A DNA stretch of 64,000 nucleotides. Origin: Laburnicola sp. R22_1 (taxonomy: Eukaryota; Ascomycota; Dothideomycetes; Pleosporales; Didymosphaeriaceae). The notes below the pieces were generated by a model. That model did no database searches and was not told the origin of the DNA. It saw only the letters and a program-made list of their open reading frames with translations. Position numbers and translations under genes: made by a program. Where the stretch lies: positions 992,001-1,056,000 of the forward strand of contig JACONQ010000011.1 in the NCBI GenBank assembly GCA_014281115.1. The letters are read 5' to 3'. Positions 48,230 through 59,387 of this stretch are shown here, piece by piece (position 1 is the first letter of the stretch; every line of letters starts with the position of its first letter).

Positions 48230-48631
48230 TCACCCCGACGCAAACACCTTCGTCGTACTAACATTAATCCGACTCCAGCGCTTGCCCTCGAAAAGAGCCT
48301 CTCAAAATCTCACAGGCCAATAAACGTGATACAGCACAAAAAATGGCACGGGATCCCATAACCCTAACCCTCCAACCCTCCGGCACCCGCAACCCCAACT
48401 CCCCAACATACTCCACAAACCGATCCTTCACATGCAACCGCTCCACCGCCTCCTCGCCAAACTGCACAGCCTGGAACCCCTCCCCCCTCGCCTGCTGCGC
48501 TATCCGGACGACAGCCCCGTCCTCCACAGCAGCAACAACGCTCGAGCAACTAATCCACAAATCTACCCTCTCCGCCGTAATCACATCGACCAGCGCCTCG
48601 ATATACGGCTCTGCATCCACTGTGTGCTAGG
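48230..48631 (-). pseudogene. Relic of a MysC-type ATP-grasp ligase, core deleted
   Basis: Two parts of one protein family lie side by side in different frames on the minus strand. From about 48620 to 48370 comes the pre-ATP-grasp segment, with YIEALVDVITAERVDLWISC, a VAAVEDG stretch and a VQF...LHVKDRFVEYVGELGLRVPE run. Directly after it, about 48358 to 48230, is the C-terminal tail, WDPVPFFVLYHVYWPVRF then KRWSRINVSTTKVF. The last part has one stop (TGA, probably from Trp). The ATP- and substrate-binding core of some 300 residues and the N-terminal anchor are missing. Cyanobacterial MysC joins glycine to 4-deoxygadusol. The match is from my knowledge of the family, not a search. The related MysB- and MysA-type genes lie 6-8 kb away. 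Confidence 0.68.
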
Positions 48632-48689
48632 TACTGGGTTTTAGTGCCTCCTGTTTTACTCCTCTCTGTGTATGGTGCGGACTCAACCT

Positions 48690-49132
48690 TAGTTAGAATC
48701 TCCACACGACGTAGATCTTCAATAGAAGAAAAGGCACCTTATTTAGGTAATCAGAAGATAGTATGAGTTTCTTCTGGCCAGGTCCACGTATCAGCGCAAG
48801 AGTTGGAATTGCCTGTCTTACTAATAGCTCGCGGTTAACAAACTGCCCTTTCCTGAGCTCTTCCTTAATTATCTTGTTCTTAATATATTCAAACGTAGGT
48901 GTCATATTTATTATATTTCCATCTAAATCGCTTTTATCTACATGATCTATTTATCTGTAGATATAATCATAAAACCCTTATGATTAGCGTCTAGCGTATG
49001 CATAAAGAAGAACGTCTGTTTAATCTTTAATATAACACAATAAGGGTCCAGTAGAAGTTTTTTAGCGTGTATCTGTTTGACCTCGTCTCTTAGGGCTTGA
49101 GCGCTCCCTCGCCTCTCTTGTGTGAGGGACAT
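48690..49132 (-). other. AT-rich stretch with fragmentary frames, possible decayed element
   Basis: Two minus-strand frames (49132-48947 and 48905-48693) have Lys/Ile/Leu-rich translations and nearly join through a third frame across 48910-48950 (HVDKSDLDGNIINM leading into MTPTFEYIKN). That suggests a single older coding sequence broken by shifts. I do not recognise the family. A GA microsatellite follows at 49320-49342. Confidence 0.35.
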
Positions 49133-49319
49133 ATATCGGTTATATGTAGGAAGCGGCAGGAGAAGTCGTCGTATGGTTGCCGCGGCTCAACATGGTGTCT
49201 AGAGACACGTAGGACTACGGCGATCCGGGAGCAGAGATAAAGATGGGGCTGGAAGGTGTAAACTGTCGCTGTAAAAGAAATATTAGGGAGGGGAGTGCCG
49301 ATCAAGAAACGAGAATATG

Positions 49320-49342
49320 AGAGAGAGAGAGAGAGAGAGAGG
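49320..49342. repeat. (GA)n microsatellite
   Basis: About eleven GA repeats, uninterrupted, just downstream of the surface-protein gene's 3' end. Confidence 0.95.
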
Positions 49343-49438
49343 AAAGAGACTTCCAATGTTCGTTGGCAACAATAAATATGAAAGTATTTAGACGAATCTT
49401 TTTCTCATTGTCGCCATCTTTCCTGATTCATTCCAAAC

Positions 49439-52315
49439 CTAGACCGCAAACATCATCAATAGGCCAAGACATACCAATTCCCACATAAACGGCACCATCG
49501 CTACTTCACCCGCGGCCGAGGTGTTCTGGGGATCTTCCGGCGTGGTCGTCCTTGGATCGTCTTTTGTCTCGGACACGGTTGAATCTGTTCGGTGGGAATC
49601 TGTACGAATGGAAGTGGTCGGTGTACTCTGGGGTGCTATCGTATCCCCCGAAGGATCACCGGATAGAGGAAATGTTTGAACCCGCTGGTCATCCACCCAA
49701 ACGACACCATTTGAATCAACGACCACTTTATGTCCATTTACAAAGATTTCGGGATCTCCTGGGCGGATGGCGTGCGTGTTGTCGACAAGAACCGTACCGT
49801 CACTTAGCACCGCGATAGAAAGGCCGGAAATGGTAGTTGATGCCTGCACGGCTGCAGTCAGGGGAAGTGTGGGTGTCTCGTCAACAACAACTACGGAAGG
49901 CCCATTTTGACTGAGCGTCTGTACGGGCTGGCCCGAGTCTGGGTCTCCTACGATGATGACGCCGGATTGATTGGGGTCTGTAAAGACTGGTTTACCGTTG
50001 ACTATACCGACTGGTTGGAGTGTTAACTCTCCGCTCACAACTACCACGCTGCTTGTGGGATCTACAGATATGGTGGTCCCAGAAATGACGATGGGATCGC
50101 TTCCTGCTGTGAGAGTTGCTGCACCGCCGGGTCTGTTAGGGTCTGAAATGATGATAGTTCCCGGGTGAGATGGGTCTGTGTTGATTATACTGTTGCCAAT
50201 AGTGCCTATTGGCGTAGGACCTGCTGATGGCCTGGTGATAGGTCGAGGCCCATTATTAGGTTCTTGTGGCGATGGTGATCTACTGGTCGCTGGATCGAGA
50301 TCGTTCGGTAGAGGATCGTTCGGTGCAGGATTGTTCAGTGCAGGATTGTTCAGTGCAGGATTGTTCGGTGCAGGATTGTTTGGTGCAGGATTGTTTGGTG
50401 CAGGATTGTTCGGTGCAGGATCGTTCGGGCGAGAAATACTTGGTCTGGGGTCATCCGGATTGGGATTGACTGATACTTCTGGGTTGTTGGGGCCTGGTCT
50501 TGATGTAGGCACCGTGATTGTAGAGGTAAACCTGGTGGTGATTGTAGGCTGCGTAATCGGAAGCACAGTAGCACTCGCCCCCGTGGTAATTGTCTGACCT
50601 GGCGTGGGGGCACTTGTTGGACGGGTTTCAGAACGCGTACTGGTGGTCAGGAAGTTCGGCACAGATCCAAGTGCTATCGGGGGGTCGGGAACGCCATCAA
50701 ATTGTGGAACGCAGCTTGCCCACTCTGGATCCTCGGCACGGACTTGTGGAGGCACGGCCAAACCTGGAACCCACCAAGACGAGACTATATTCTCACATGC
50801 ACTATTGCATCGTGGCATGCATTGGTACGCTGAGGCTGGTATGTCTCCAACCAGGTCTTCGAAGTTGAAAGGTTTCGCGGTGGCAGCGATCACCAAACCA
50901 TACGGCCTCGTGGGATTGTACTGGATACCGCAAATTGAGGACAAGTCACTCGAGGAGATCTCGACCAGGTGCTTAGAATAAGTTCCGCCAACGGGTACCT
51001 GAGTTGCACCGAGACCATTGTCGAGTGAACAGAACTTGTAAGCCGAAACCGTGTCGTATCGAACGTACGCCTTGTCGTACCAAAATGTGGTAGAATTGAT
51101 AATCGTTGAAGAGTGCGGATGAGAGAAGATCGAGACAGAGTAACTATTGAATCCAGGGCTGGTGTTTGCGCAGAGATCGCGGCTAGCGGAAGGCGGTGGG
51201 AAGTAAAGAAGTTCGACACTATTTGCCGCCACAGTGCACCGCGCTGTGGTGCATTGATCTTGGATGATGCTTCCTGACGGTCGAGTGCAATTTCCGACAG
51301 TAGGTCCAAAAGGTCTTAAAATCTGGTCCCTGTCCCATGTTAAAATTTGTCGCCCGCCTGGCGTAAGGGTAACTTCTCCGTAGAGATTAGTCCCGCCGGA
51401 GATAGTGTAGGTCCCTTCATCGGCACCATACTCCTCTCCGTGAAGTGTTAACACTGGATAAGTGCCTGGAGGAGCTGTAAGTGGAGTCTCCCTGTTATTG
51501 ACCACGACAGACGTCGGCGGTGAGGCTAACGACACCGTAAGGATATTGCTTGTACTCCATGCGCTGTTACTGCTGGCAAGAGAGGAGGCGAATAAAGACC
51601 ATGCGGCAGAGCATTCATCAGCGTTGCGAACGGAGCATGATGGGGAAGGTGGAAAGTTCTCTCCAGTCGGCTGGATATAATTTACAGTCAAATACGAGCT
51701 GACCGTCGTGATAGGGGTTGGCAGAAGCACAGTCGCATTATCGGCTTCTTCTGGAAAGTCAAAGCGAGGCAAACCATCGCAAAGAATGGAATAAGTGGCA
51801 TTCAGGGAAGGTTCGGGAACACCAGATTGGATAGTTGATGTGTAGGTGACGGTTCTGGTGACGGTCGTTCTGTGCGCTTGCGACCACGACCTTGTCATTG
51901 AGCTATATGACCAATACGCAGGCCAGCATTGTGTGGCATTGTTAAGGTCTGGTTGTTTCAGCCCTGGGAAACCTCTGGCTACTCGTGCATTTGCTCACCT
52001 GTGCCATTGAAATATGGATTGGCTGTCGTGGTGGAATTTGAAGTGGCAAGAGCCGAGATGTTTGCGACCTGCGAAGCTGAGATGCCATTTGTGATGGTGA
52101 TATTGGGAGTAGTGCTCCTTGAAAATGTCGAAGACCTATTTGCGACAAGTTCGCTACTCGTAGAAGGCGTCGTTGTGCCCCATGTTGTGTTGCCTACGCC
52201 CGGAGCCGTGCCGAACACTATGCCTGTCAGTCTCTTTCAATTATTGAAGTGGTGAGGACCTCTCACTCAACGGTCGCCCTGTGCTCAGAGCGAGCGATCG
52301 CACAAAGGACTCCAT
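49439..52315 (-). CDS. Ser/Thr/Pro-rich cell-surface protein with Pro-Asn-Asn-Pro-Ala repeats
   Basis: Modelled exons 52267-52315, 51999-52223 and 49439-51948 total 927 residues in phase. The main exon is certain; the 5' intron (43 bp) and first exon are tentative, since the second exon has no ATG and its N-terminus is not a clear signal peptide. The N-terminal half has many Asn-x-Ser/Thr sites and Cys pairs. A 15-bp repeat region (about 50300-50428) codes PNNPA units. Then come beta-rich segments with repeated PV-(V/I)-x-G-x-x-(I/V) patterns (SDPIVISGTTISVDPTS, DGTVLVDNTHAIRPGD). The last 20 residues are hydrophobic, like a GPI signal. Probably a wall or surface adhesin-like protein; no enzyme motif seen. 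Confidence 0.75.
50300..50428. repeat. 15-bp coding minisatellite (PNNPA units)
   Basis: About eight tandem copies of TTGTTCGGTGCAGGA with few changes, in frame inside the surface-protein gene. It is likely to vary in copy number between strains. Confidence 0.9.
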
Positions 52316-52568
52316 CGCAAAGATTTTCTTCAAGGAAACAACATTGAAGTCTCAATAAGAGGACTCAGGTTTTTTACCGGCCATATTACCTCCTTCACCC
52401 CGGTTCCTGGCCTTAGATGCCGAGAGGCTGTGCAGACACGTCGGGAGTAACCCCAGCTAGTGCTGACTCACTGTACAGGGAGCTTTACGCCAATCACAGC
52501 ATGTGAATCAATACTCACGATGGCTAGAAACTATACAGGGGTTACTCCTGACGTGACTACACCCTGTA

Positions 52569-54048
52569 CGGAGGTGCCTTTCAAAAGTTCTGTCTGACGC
52601 TAAAAGCGCCACCACAACGCCCAGCTCTTGGCACTAAAATACTTGAGATAGGAGCAATCTGATCTCTCTTCTGATCAACCATGGCCCCCAATACTGACGT
52701 GTATACGCGTACTCTTGTTGTTACTCTCAAATCACCATCTGTTGGCAAGTCAACCTCTCAAGTCTCAGAGCTCACTGGCATCAAACCACGCACAATTGAT
52801 CGTATCTACAGCCGAGCTATTGCTGCTGGCTTCGAGCCCAACGTTCTGCCTCTCAAGATCCTCCCACACCACGTTCAAGACGCTCCTCGCTCTGGGCGCC
52901 CATCCAAACAGACGCAGGAGGTCAAGGAGGAGGTATTACAACAAGTATGCCGCGACAGATATGGACGTGAAAAGACCTGCGCTGACGTAGCTGGTGGGCT
53001 TAGTCTGCGAGGGATAGATCTCTTAGCTACTACTGTCTGGCGAGTCTTGAGAGAGGCTGGATACCACAAGACAAAGCCAACGAGGAAGCCTGGGTTGACA
53101 CAGAAGATGAGGACTGAGAGATTAAAGTGGGCGCTTGAGCACGTTACTTGGACGCTTGAGGATTGGAAGAACGTTATATGGACAGATGAGACTTCTGTCG
53201 TTCTTGGTCATCGCCGTGGTGGATACAGAATATGGAGGAGACCTGAGGAGCGCGTAGTCAAGAGCTGTATACGTGAGAGATGGAAGGGATACTCTGAGTT
53301 CATGTTCTGGGGCTGCTTTACGTACGACAAGAAGGGTCCTTGCTATGTCTACAAGCCAGAGACTAAGGTAGAGAAGCAGATAGCTGCTCAAAGGATCAGT
53401 GAGCTGAACGCTGAGCTCGAGCCTTTAATGCGAGATGAGTGGGAGCTGAACACAGCCATAAGGAGGACAGGACTACGCAACAAGCCAGGCAAGAAACCTC
53501 AATGGAAATGGACAGCCAAGAATGGCAAGCTCGTACGCAGCTCTGGTGGAGGCATTGATTAGTGGCGATACCAGACGTGCGTTCTTATCCCTAAGCTTCT
53601 GCCCTTCGCGCAGGAGTGTATGAAGGATAGGCCACAGACTGTGGTGATAGAGGATAAGGCACCTGCGCATGCACACCACTATTAGGATACAGTGTACAGT
53701 CTGTACAAGGTCACAAAGTTGCTCTGGTGTGGCAACTCACTAGACTGCAACTGCATTAAGCCATGCTGGTTCTATATGAAGAGAGAGACTACAAAGAAGG
53801 GAGCTCCTTAATCAAGAGCAGAGGGTATTAAGGCGTGGGAGAGATGCTGGCGAGACCTCCCTCAATTAAAGATACAAGCTTGGATTAAGCGTATTATTAA
53901 ACATATCCCTAAGATTATTAAGCTTAAAGGTGGCAATGAGTACCTTGAAGGGAGAGGAGAAAAGCGAGTTAGATAGATCAGCAATATGTGGCGTTTTGGT
54001 GGCGTTGTGGCTTTCCTTGGCAGACAGAACTTTTGAAAGGCACCTCCG
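52569..54048 (+). mobile_element. Tc1/mariner transposon (RIP-damaged)
   Basis: 1480 bp with TA at 52567-52568 and 54049-54050. Inverted ends read CGGAGGTGCCTTTCAAAAGT and its complement, extending some 50 bp through TTCTGTCTG and the GGCGTTGTGG block with mismatches. It lies 254 bp upstream of the surface-protein start and about 360 bp beyond the methyltransferase 3' end. One transposase frame inside. Confidence 0.9.
52681..53976 (+). pseudogene. Tc1/mariner (DD-D) transposase, three nonsense codons
   Basis: 432 codon positions from ATG 52681 to TAG 53974-53976. Stops at 53560-53562, 53683-53685 and 53809-53811 stand where Trp, Gln and Gln are expected (for example HHY-stop-D for HHYQD), all explicable by CpA-to-TpA changes. 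N-terminal helix-turn-helix with ITGIKPRTIDRIY-like recognition helix and an AT-hook-like GRPSK; catalytic Asp in IWTDE, in VIEDKAPAH and in NSLDCNCIKPCW. The first 293 residues are an open frame. No indels. Confidence 0.88.
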
Positions 54049-54050
54049 TA

Positions 54051-54407
54051 TATTCATTGGGCATGTGACGCGCCGCGCGGTGACACCTGGATTGTTTTTT
54101 GGAGGGCTCTATACCCGGATCGTATATTGGCCCCTTCGGAGAAGGATTACATTGGCTAGAACAATTTTGCCAAGACATCTAATACTTGGCGTTGACTAGA
54201 ATGTTTTATTATTCGTCCATTCGTTTACAGATTGTAAGACTCAGCAGCACAACCAAGATTCAATAGCTATAGTACCTAAAAAAAGGGCGCGATTGAGATC
54301 CAGCCGAAGCATAACGCGATGATTGTAGGATTAAATAGGGGACTTAGAAAATACAGAGAATACCAGTTGATCGTGTACAACGCCCAATGATCAGGCTTAT
54401 AGAAAGC
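54051..54407. other. 0.36-kb gap between Tc1 element and methyltransferase 3' end
   Basis: Nothing recognisable. Presumably the 3' untranslated region of the methyltransferase. Confidence 0.4.
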
Positions 54408-55360
54408 TCACTTCTCTTCGCCGACGCACCTCGTAATCTCAACACCATCCTATCAAGACATTAGCTAAGACTCTCGTATGTGGGAGATTTACCCTACCGG
54501 TTCACCAGTAGGCTCATAGCTGTTCACCAGCTTGCTCTCATAGACCAAATTCGGGTTACCAGGACTCTTGCTCAACTTCTCCGCTCCGTACCTGTTCGCA
54601 TACTGCTTGACGGTCTTCTCCGCAATGCCCTGGGTACTATCGCCCTTGCCCTCTCCTGCGTAGTCTTTCTTCTTCTCGCCCACGCTGCTGCGCACGTACT
54701 CCAGATACCGTGGGTTGCCCGGCTTGATCACGTTGTCCGCTACAAGTACCGAGCCAGGAGTAATCAAGCCGAGTTCTTCGCAAAGCTTGAGGTCCGTCGT
54801 GTACGCGGGCTTGTAGTGGTCGAGGAACATCAGATCGATGTGCTTGAGCGAGCCAGACGAATGTAGGCGCGTGAGCTCTTCGTCACTGGATCCCACTATG
54901 ACCTTGACAATGTCGGAGAGCCCTGCGAGATCGACCAGCGACGAGATCACGGCTGCGAATTCGGGGTTGCGCTCCAGGCTGTAGTAGCGTTCCCCGCCAG
55001 CTTGTCGTACCGCGTCGGCATAGAGGATGCAAGAGTATCCAACATACCCGCCCAGCTCAACCTACGCAAAGCATCAGCAAGCAAATCGAACTTGGAATTG
55101 GTTCGATGCACCATAGTTTTTGGCTTCACCTCTGCGATCAAATCGCAAACAATGCGGCCCTTGTCTTCGCCAACGTTCATGAGGTACTTTTTCGTCCGTC
55201 CAAACTCATCAATGACCGCGAGAACATCTTTTGGAGAGCCACGGATCTTGTCCAGGTTCGGGTGCGAGTACACGAAGTGCAGAAGCTTAATTTCGCGGCC
55301 ATCGTCGAAGAACGTCTCTTCTTGCGGCGCGTATGACTTCGTTTGGTCGAAACTTCCCAT
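54408..55360 (-). CDS. SAM-dependent O-methyltransferase family 3 (COMT-like), MysB candidate
   Basis: Exons 55112-55360, 54498-55061 and 54408-54449 (introns 50 and 48 bp) give 284 residues; an in-frame ATG at 55378 would add six. Start MGSFDQTKSYAPQEETFF is the usual opening in this group. The SAM-binding motif VELGGYVGYSCILYADA begins exactly after intron 1, followed by YYSLERNPEF, the metal-site region HIDLMFLDHYK and VLVADNVIKPGNP. The last exon supplies the end of a conserved tail (YEPTGEP then DGVEITRCVG) that would be missed without intron 2. Enzymes of this fold methylate catechols. Its divergent partner is a DDGS-type cyclase, so its likely job is methylation of demethyl-4-deoxygadusol to 4-deoxygadusol. 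All motifs appear intact. Confidence 0.85.
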
Positions 55361-56769
55361 GGTCAAGCCCAAGGTCATAAAATATATCTTGCGGCTACGC
55401 GTCCAACAATTGTTACGGTCACTTCGGCGCGTAAACACTAGCGGGGTACAGCAGACTGAAGACGGAGCGCATCGGACAGAAGTCGGCCAATTCTAAGCCC
55501 ACAAAGGACCCCACTAAATGTAAAGGTCAGTCTTTACGCGCATAAATCAGAAAACCAGTCAATTGAAGTCGTGCCATCCCGCATTCGCGTATACATTTCG
55601 GAGGAGCTGTGCCTTGCTATGTTCCGTTAACGGTATTAAAGGCTTCCTTTATGATGCTGATTCCGGGCAGTTTGTCGGAAACCACCCACCGAGAATTGAT
55701 CAATTCCTGCCAATTTCCTTGTGCAATTGGCATGCGGAGTCTTGACGTGATGTCGTTGCCGTCAATGACTTTTGCGTTGTCTCGCTTACCAGAAGCGGCA
55801 TGGGTAGCGCAAAAGGAACGTACAAATGGACTAACCGTTCAAAGAAAAGGTATTGTCGTGACAACTGTCGGATCATGGACGCGTCTATCCGAAGCGGGAA
55901 CTAGGATCTTGCAGGATGTGACGTTCAAGATCGGAAGCCCTGGTGGAGGCTAAGGCGACTTGCTTGAGCCTCACAACAGGCTTCTCCATTGACACTTCAA
56001 ACGAAACCATTGGAGTTCTTGCGATGAGGGAATTCCTTACCCACTCACACGTGTGGCTTACATAGAGGACATCATCTGCAACTAGAATAAGGGCCGCAAA
56101 GTCATGAAGTTATGGCTCCGGAATCGCCCCGTAAACCCCTCAGCGCTATCTACTGTAACTTGCATCAGATCTCGCCCTATCATAGTTAGCGCTGCGAATC
56201 CCAGTTCATTCCCGTTCCTGAAAAGCACTACTCGGCTCTAACAGCAAGATTTCCGTCGAAATGGGCATATTTTCGTATATCTTGCTATTAGGCCCGCGTA
56301 CGCCTAGTGCGATCTCATTGTTCTGGATGCTGGATCAAAAATGTGCATGACCAGAGCACGATTTGCATGTGCCGAAACCAGCTAAGTAAAGATCCAGGCC
56401 CGTGGCATGCCGTACTGGATGGGTCGTTTCATCATGTTGTTCCCATATAAGCTTAGGTTAGCGGACCGCATAAGTTAGTCTTCGAGCTCCAGAGACAAGT
56501 GCGAATAACGAGTGATGAGCAAAGCGGTTCGAGTGACGTTACCAGCCGTCGCCGGCATGTCAAGCCAATAGAAGCCCCGTACTTGCCCATGAACCCGGAA
56601 GTCGACTGGAAGCGTCTATTGGAAGCAATCCTTTATATAGGGTGACGGCCGATACGTATCCTGCAGCAGATATCAACTATCCCACTCGAGATTTCCTGTC
56701 TCATAATCTATAAAAGGTTAGGTCGACTATAAACAGATATGAATGAATGAACTGTCTCATATCGTCTTA
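55361..56769. promoter_or_regulatory. 1.4-kb divergent region between methyltransferase and cyclase
   Basis: No supported gene. TATAAAAG at 56709-56716 lies 54 bp before the cyclase start and is a good TATA box. The distance is long for a divergent pair; a frame at 55609-55953 (114 codons) has no recognised domain. Light- or stress-responsive sites were not identified with any certainty. Confidence 0.45.
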
Positions 56770-58428
56770 ATGTCGGACCTCAAGGCTTCCGTTGTCGAAA
56801 CGCAGAACGGCTTCCACGTGGAAGGATACGAAAAGAGTACGTAAACCCATGCATGGTATACCTGCGCCGGTCCCATTGAACTATGCATCATTGGTGACTT
56901 CTTTACTGACTTGTGCCCTTGTGACTAGTCGAATACGACTTCACCTTCCTCGATGGCGTGTTCAATCCGGAGAACAAGCAGCTTGCCGACTGCTACCAGC
57001 GTTGGGGCCGCGCTCCTGCGGTCATGGACTTGAACATCTTCAACTTGTATGGTGAACAGATGCAGAAGTACTTCGACCATCACAAGCATGAGTTGAAGAT
57101 CCACAAGACCATGATTGGAGAGAAGGCCAAGTCCATGGACACGTTGCTTAGCATCATGGACTCTATGACGGATTTTGGCATCATCCGGAAGGGGCCGGTT
57201 TTGGCCGTTGTACGTAGTTCAACCTGTTCTCCCGTTGGGTTCTGCTGATAGACTCGAAGGGAGGAGGACTCGTCACTGACGTCGCAGGGTAAAGCCATAC
57301 CATTGGTCCATCGCCTAAGAACATATCTAAGGCACTCTGACCTACCAGTCTTCCAGATCAATGTGCTAACGTCCGTTCATAGGTTTGCTTGTGCCGCATA
57401 CCGAAGGAACACAGACTTCATCCGGATCCCGACAACGGTTATTGGCCTAATCGATGCCAGTGTCAGCATCAAGGTTGCCGTGAACTACGGCAACTACAAG
57501 AACCGTCTTGGAGCGTACCACGCTCCTATGCATACCTTCCTCGATTTCACATTCCTTCGTACCTTGCTTGAGTCGCAGGTACGAAATGGCTTCGCTGAGT
57601 TGATCAAGATTTCCAGCTGTTTCCACCTGCGAACGTTTGAACTACTCGATGAGTTCTGCGAGCGATGGATCCAGACCAAATTTGGTCGCGCTGGGGATGA
57701 TTCCGGCGAAGTGCGAAAGGCGGCGGATGAGATTAACCGTTCTGGCATTTACGAGATGTTGAAGCTTGAAACTCCCAACCTACACGAGATCGGCTTGGAT
57801 AGTGTCATCGCTTACGGACACACATGGAGCCTACTGCACGAGGTTAGTACTTCCTCAACGTCGTCAACGATTGCTCACATTGATGCAGCTTACCCCTCCT
57901 GTGCCACTTCACCACGGTCATGCCATTTCGATCGACATGGCGTACTCTGCAACACTCGCCAATGGCCGCTAGCTGTTGAGTGATGAAGAGCATCGTCGCC
58001 TGCTCAACCTGTTCTCGCGTGCCGGTCTATCAATGGACCATGAACTCTTCAATGAGGAGATCCTCGGAAAGGCCACGCAAGCCATCCTGAAGACCCGAGA
58101 TGGTAAGCTGCGAGCGGCTGTACCCAACCCACTCGGAAGTTGCGTCTTCCTCAACGACGTTACCGCGGATGAAATGAATGCTGCGCTACGGCGACACAAA
58201 GAAATTATGAAGGGATATCCCCGCAATGGCGAGGGTATCGACGCTTTTGTAGATGCGAGCGACACCGGCTACACTATGAACGCTGTGCCTGTCGAGAAGA
58301 CGATGAATGGTACCACCAAGGCCAATGGTATCAAGACCAATGGCGCCCTCGACAAGGTTGCCAATGGAATGCCCAGCTCCCTGCAGGAGGTTATGGCGAA
58401 TGGGTATGAGAACGGAGATCGCAACTAA
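56770..58428 (+). pseudogene. Sugar-phosphate cyclase, 2-demethyl-4-deoxygadusol synthase (MysA/DDGS) type, one in-frame stop
   Basis: Exons 56770-56836, 56929-57209, 57260-57288, 57383-57842 and 57889-58428 sum to 459 codons. The protein is a dehydroquinate-synthase-fold cyclase that acts on sedoheptulose 7-phosphate with NAD+ and a metal. It shows VEGYEKIEYDF at the start, the NAD loop GGGLVTDVAGFACAAYRR built across a 29-nt exon, IPTTVIGLIDASVSIKVAVN, RLGAYHAP, AELIKIS, the metal His in AYGHTW and in HHGHAISID, then KTRDGKLRAAVPNPLG. A single TAG at 57970-57972 follows SATLANGR and is followed in frame by LLSDEEHRRLL and 150 more good codons. The stop would remove the C-terminal domain. 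It may be a real null allele or a sequence error. The tail after about residue 420 is low in complexity. Divergent from the MysB-type methyltransferase. Confidence 0.85.
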
Positions 58429-59387
58429 AGGGGTTGCATGTGAGAAGGGATACATAGGGAGGAGTTGCGTAATGATACCGCACTAGAACGGTTGGCTTGG
58501 CACAAAAGCAGGAAGGAAGGCGCCGCGCCTCTAACATCTGCACCTGTTTTCCCTGTTCACACGGAGGCTCATTCTTCCTATATGAGCAGAATAGACGAAT
58601 GCAACCATTCTCAATGCTGCACAACATTGATTGTCTACAAGATGCGTGTGATGGGGGAATCAATATGTTCTCCGTAAAATCGACACCGACGTCCCATCGC
58701 CATCATTTAAGTTGACCCACGAGACACCAGCTTCCTACAGGAGTATTTTTTCTCCGGAGCCTCGCCACCGAGAGGTGACTGGCAACCAAAAGCAAAAAAG
58801 GTGCTGATGGTCGTGGCTGGCTCCGTTGACTTTTTGATAAGGGAGAGAAGCTGGGTGCGGGTGCGGCAAAGATTTTATATTCCCTAGCGCGACGCTAGTA
58901 AATAGGTCACGTGATTACTTCGAACCCGTGGAGCCGGGGACTATCACCCTCGAGATGTCACCTAGGCAAAGAATTTTAGGATGGTTCTTTGTGATATCTC
59001 CGAAGAAACATACACCAGCACAAATACCTTAGGATACCCAACTAATACACGAGCGACCTTGGGACCTCGGGCAGAAGAACTACTGTGACCATGCATTTAT
59101 CTAGGTATATATCCAGATAGTAGCGGATGGAAAGATCAACGTACACATGTCATCACGCGCTTGATCCAGAGTTCATGGAATTCCATTAGTCGACTGAGCC
59201 TATACAGGCCTTTGCAGGGTGCACATGGGTCATTATCCCAATGTCTGTTGCAAACAGTCACCCCATGACGCTGCCATAAGGGTCACTAACCCTAGGCTGC
59301 CGGAAGTGATACCGGCAGATAATGTTTTACGCGCATGGCTAGATCACCCAAGCGCCGGTATGCAGCTCGCTCAATGCAACTGCAATC
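58429..59387. other. 0.96-kb gap between cyclase and PRE1
   Basis: Both flanking genes end here (convergent). I see only short frames and no repeats. Confidence 0.45.

Noticed and set aside
56770..58428. Prenyltransferase (DMATS-type) or ordinary dehydroquinate synthase for the cyclase
   Set aside because: Motifs GGGLVTDVAGFACAAYRR, RLGAYHAP and KTRDGKLRAA fit sedoheptulose-phosphate cyclases of the DDGS/EEVS type better; no prenyltransferase motifs are present.
58915..58945. Possible tRNA T-loop (TTCGAACCC)
   Set aside because: No matching D-arm, acceptor stem or anticodon arm found at the right spacing.
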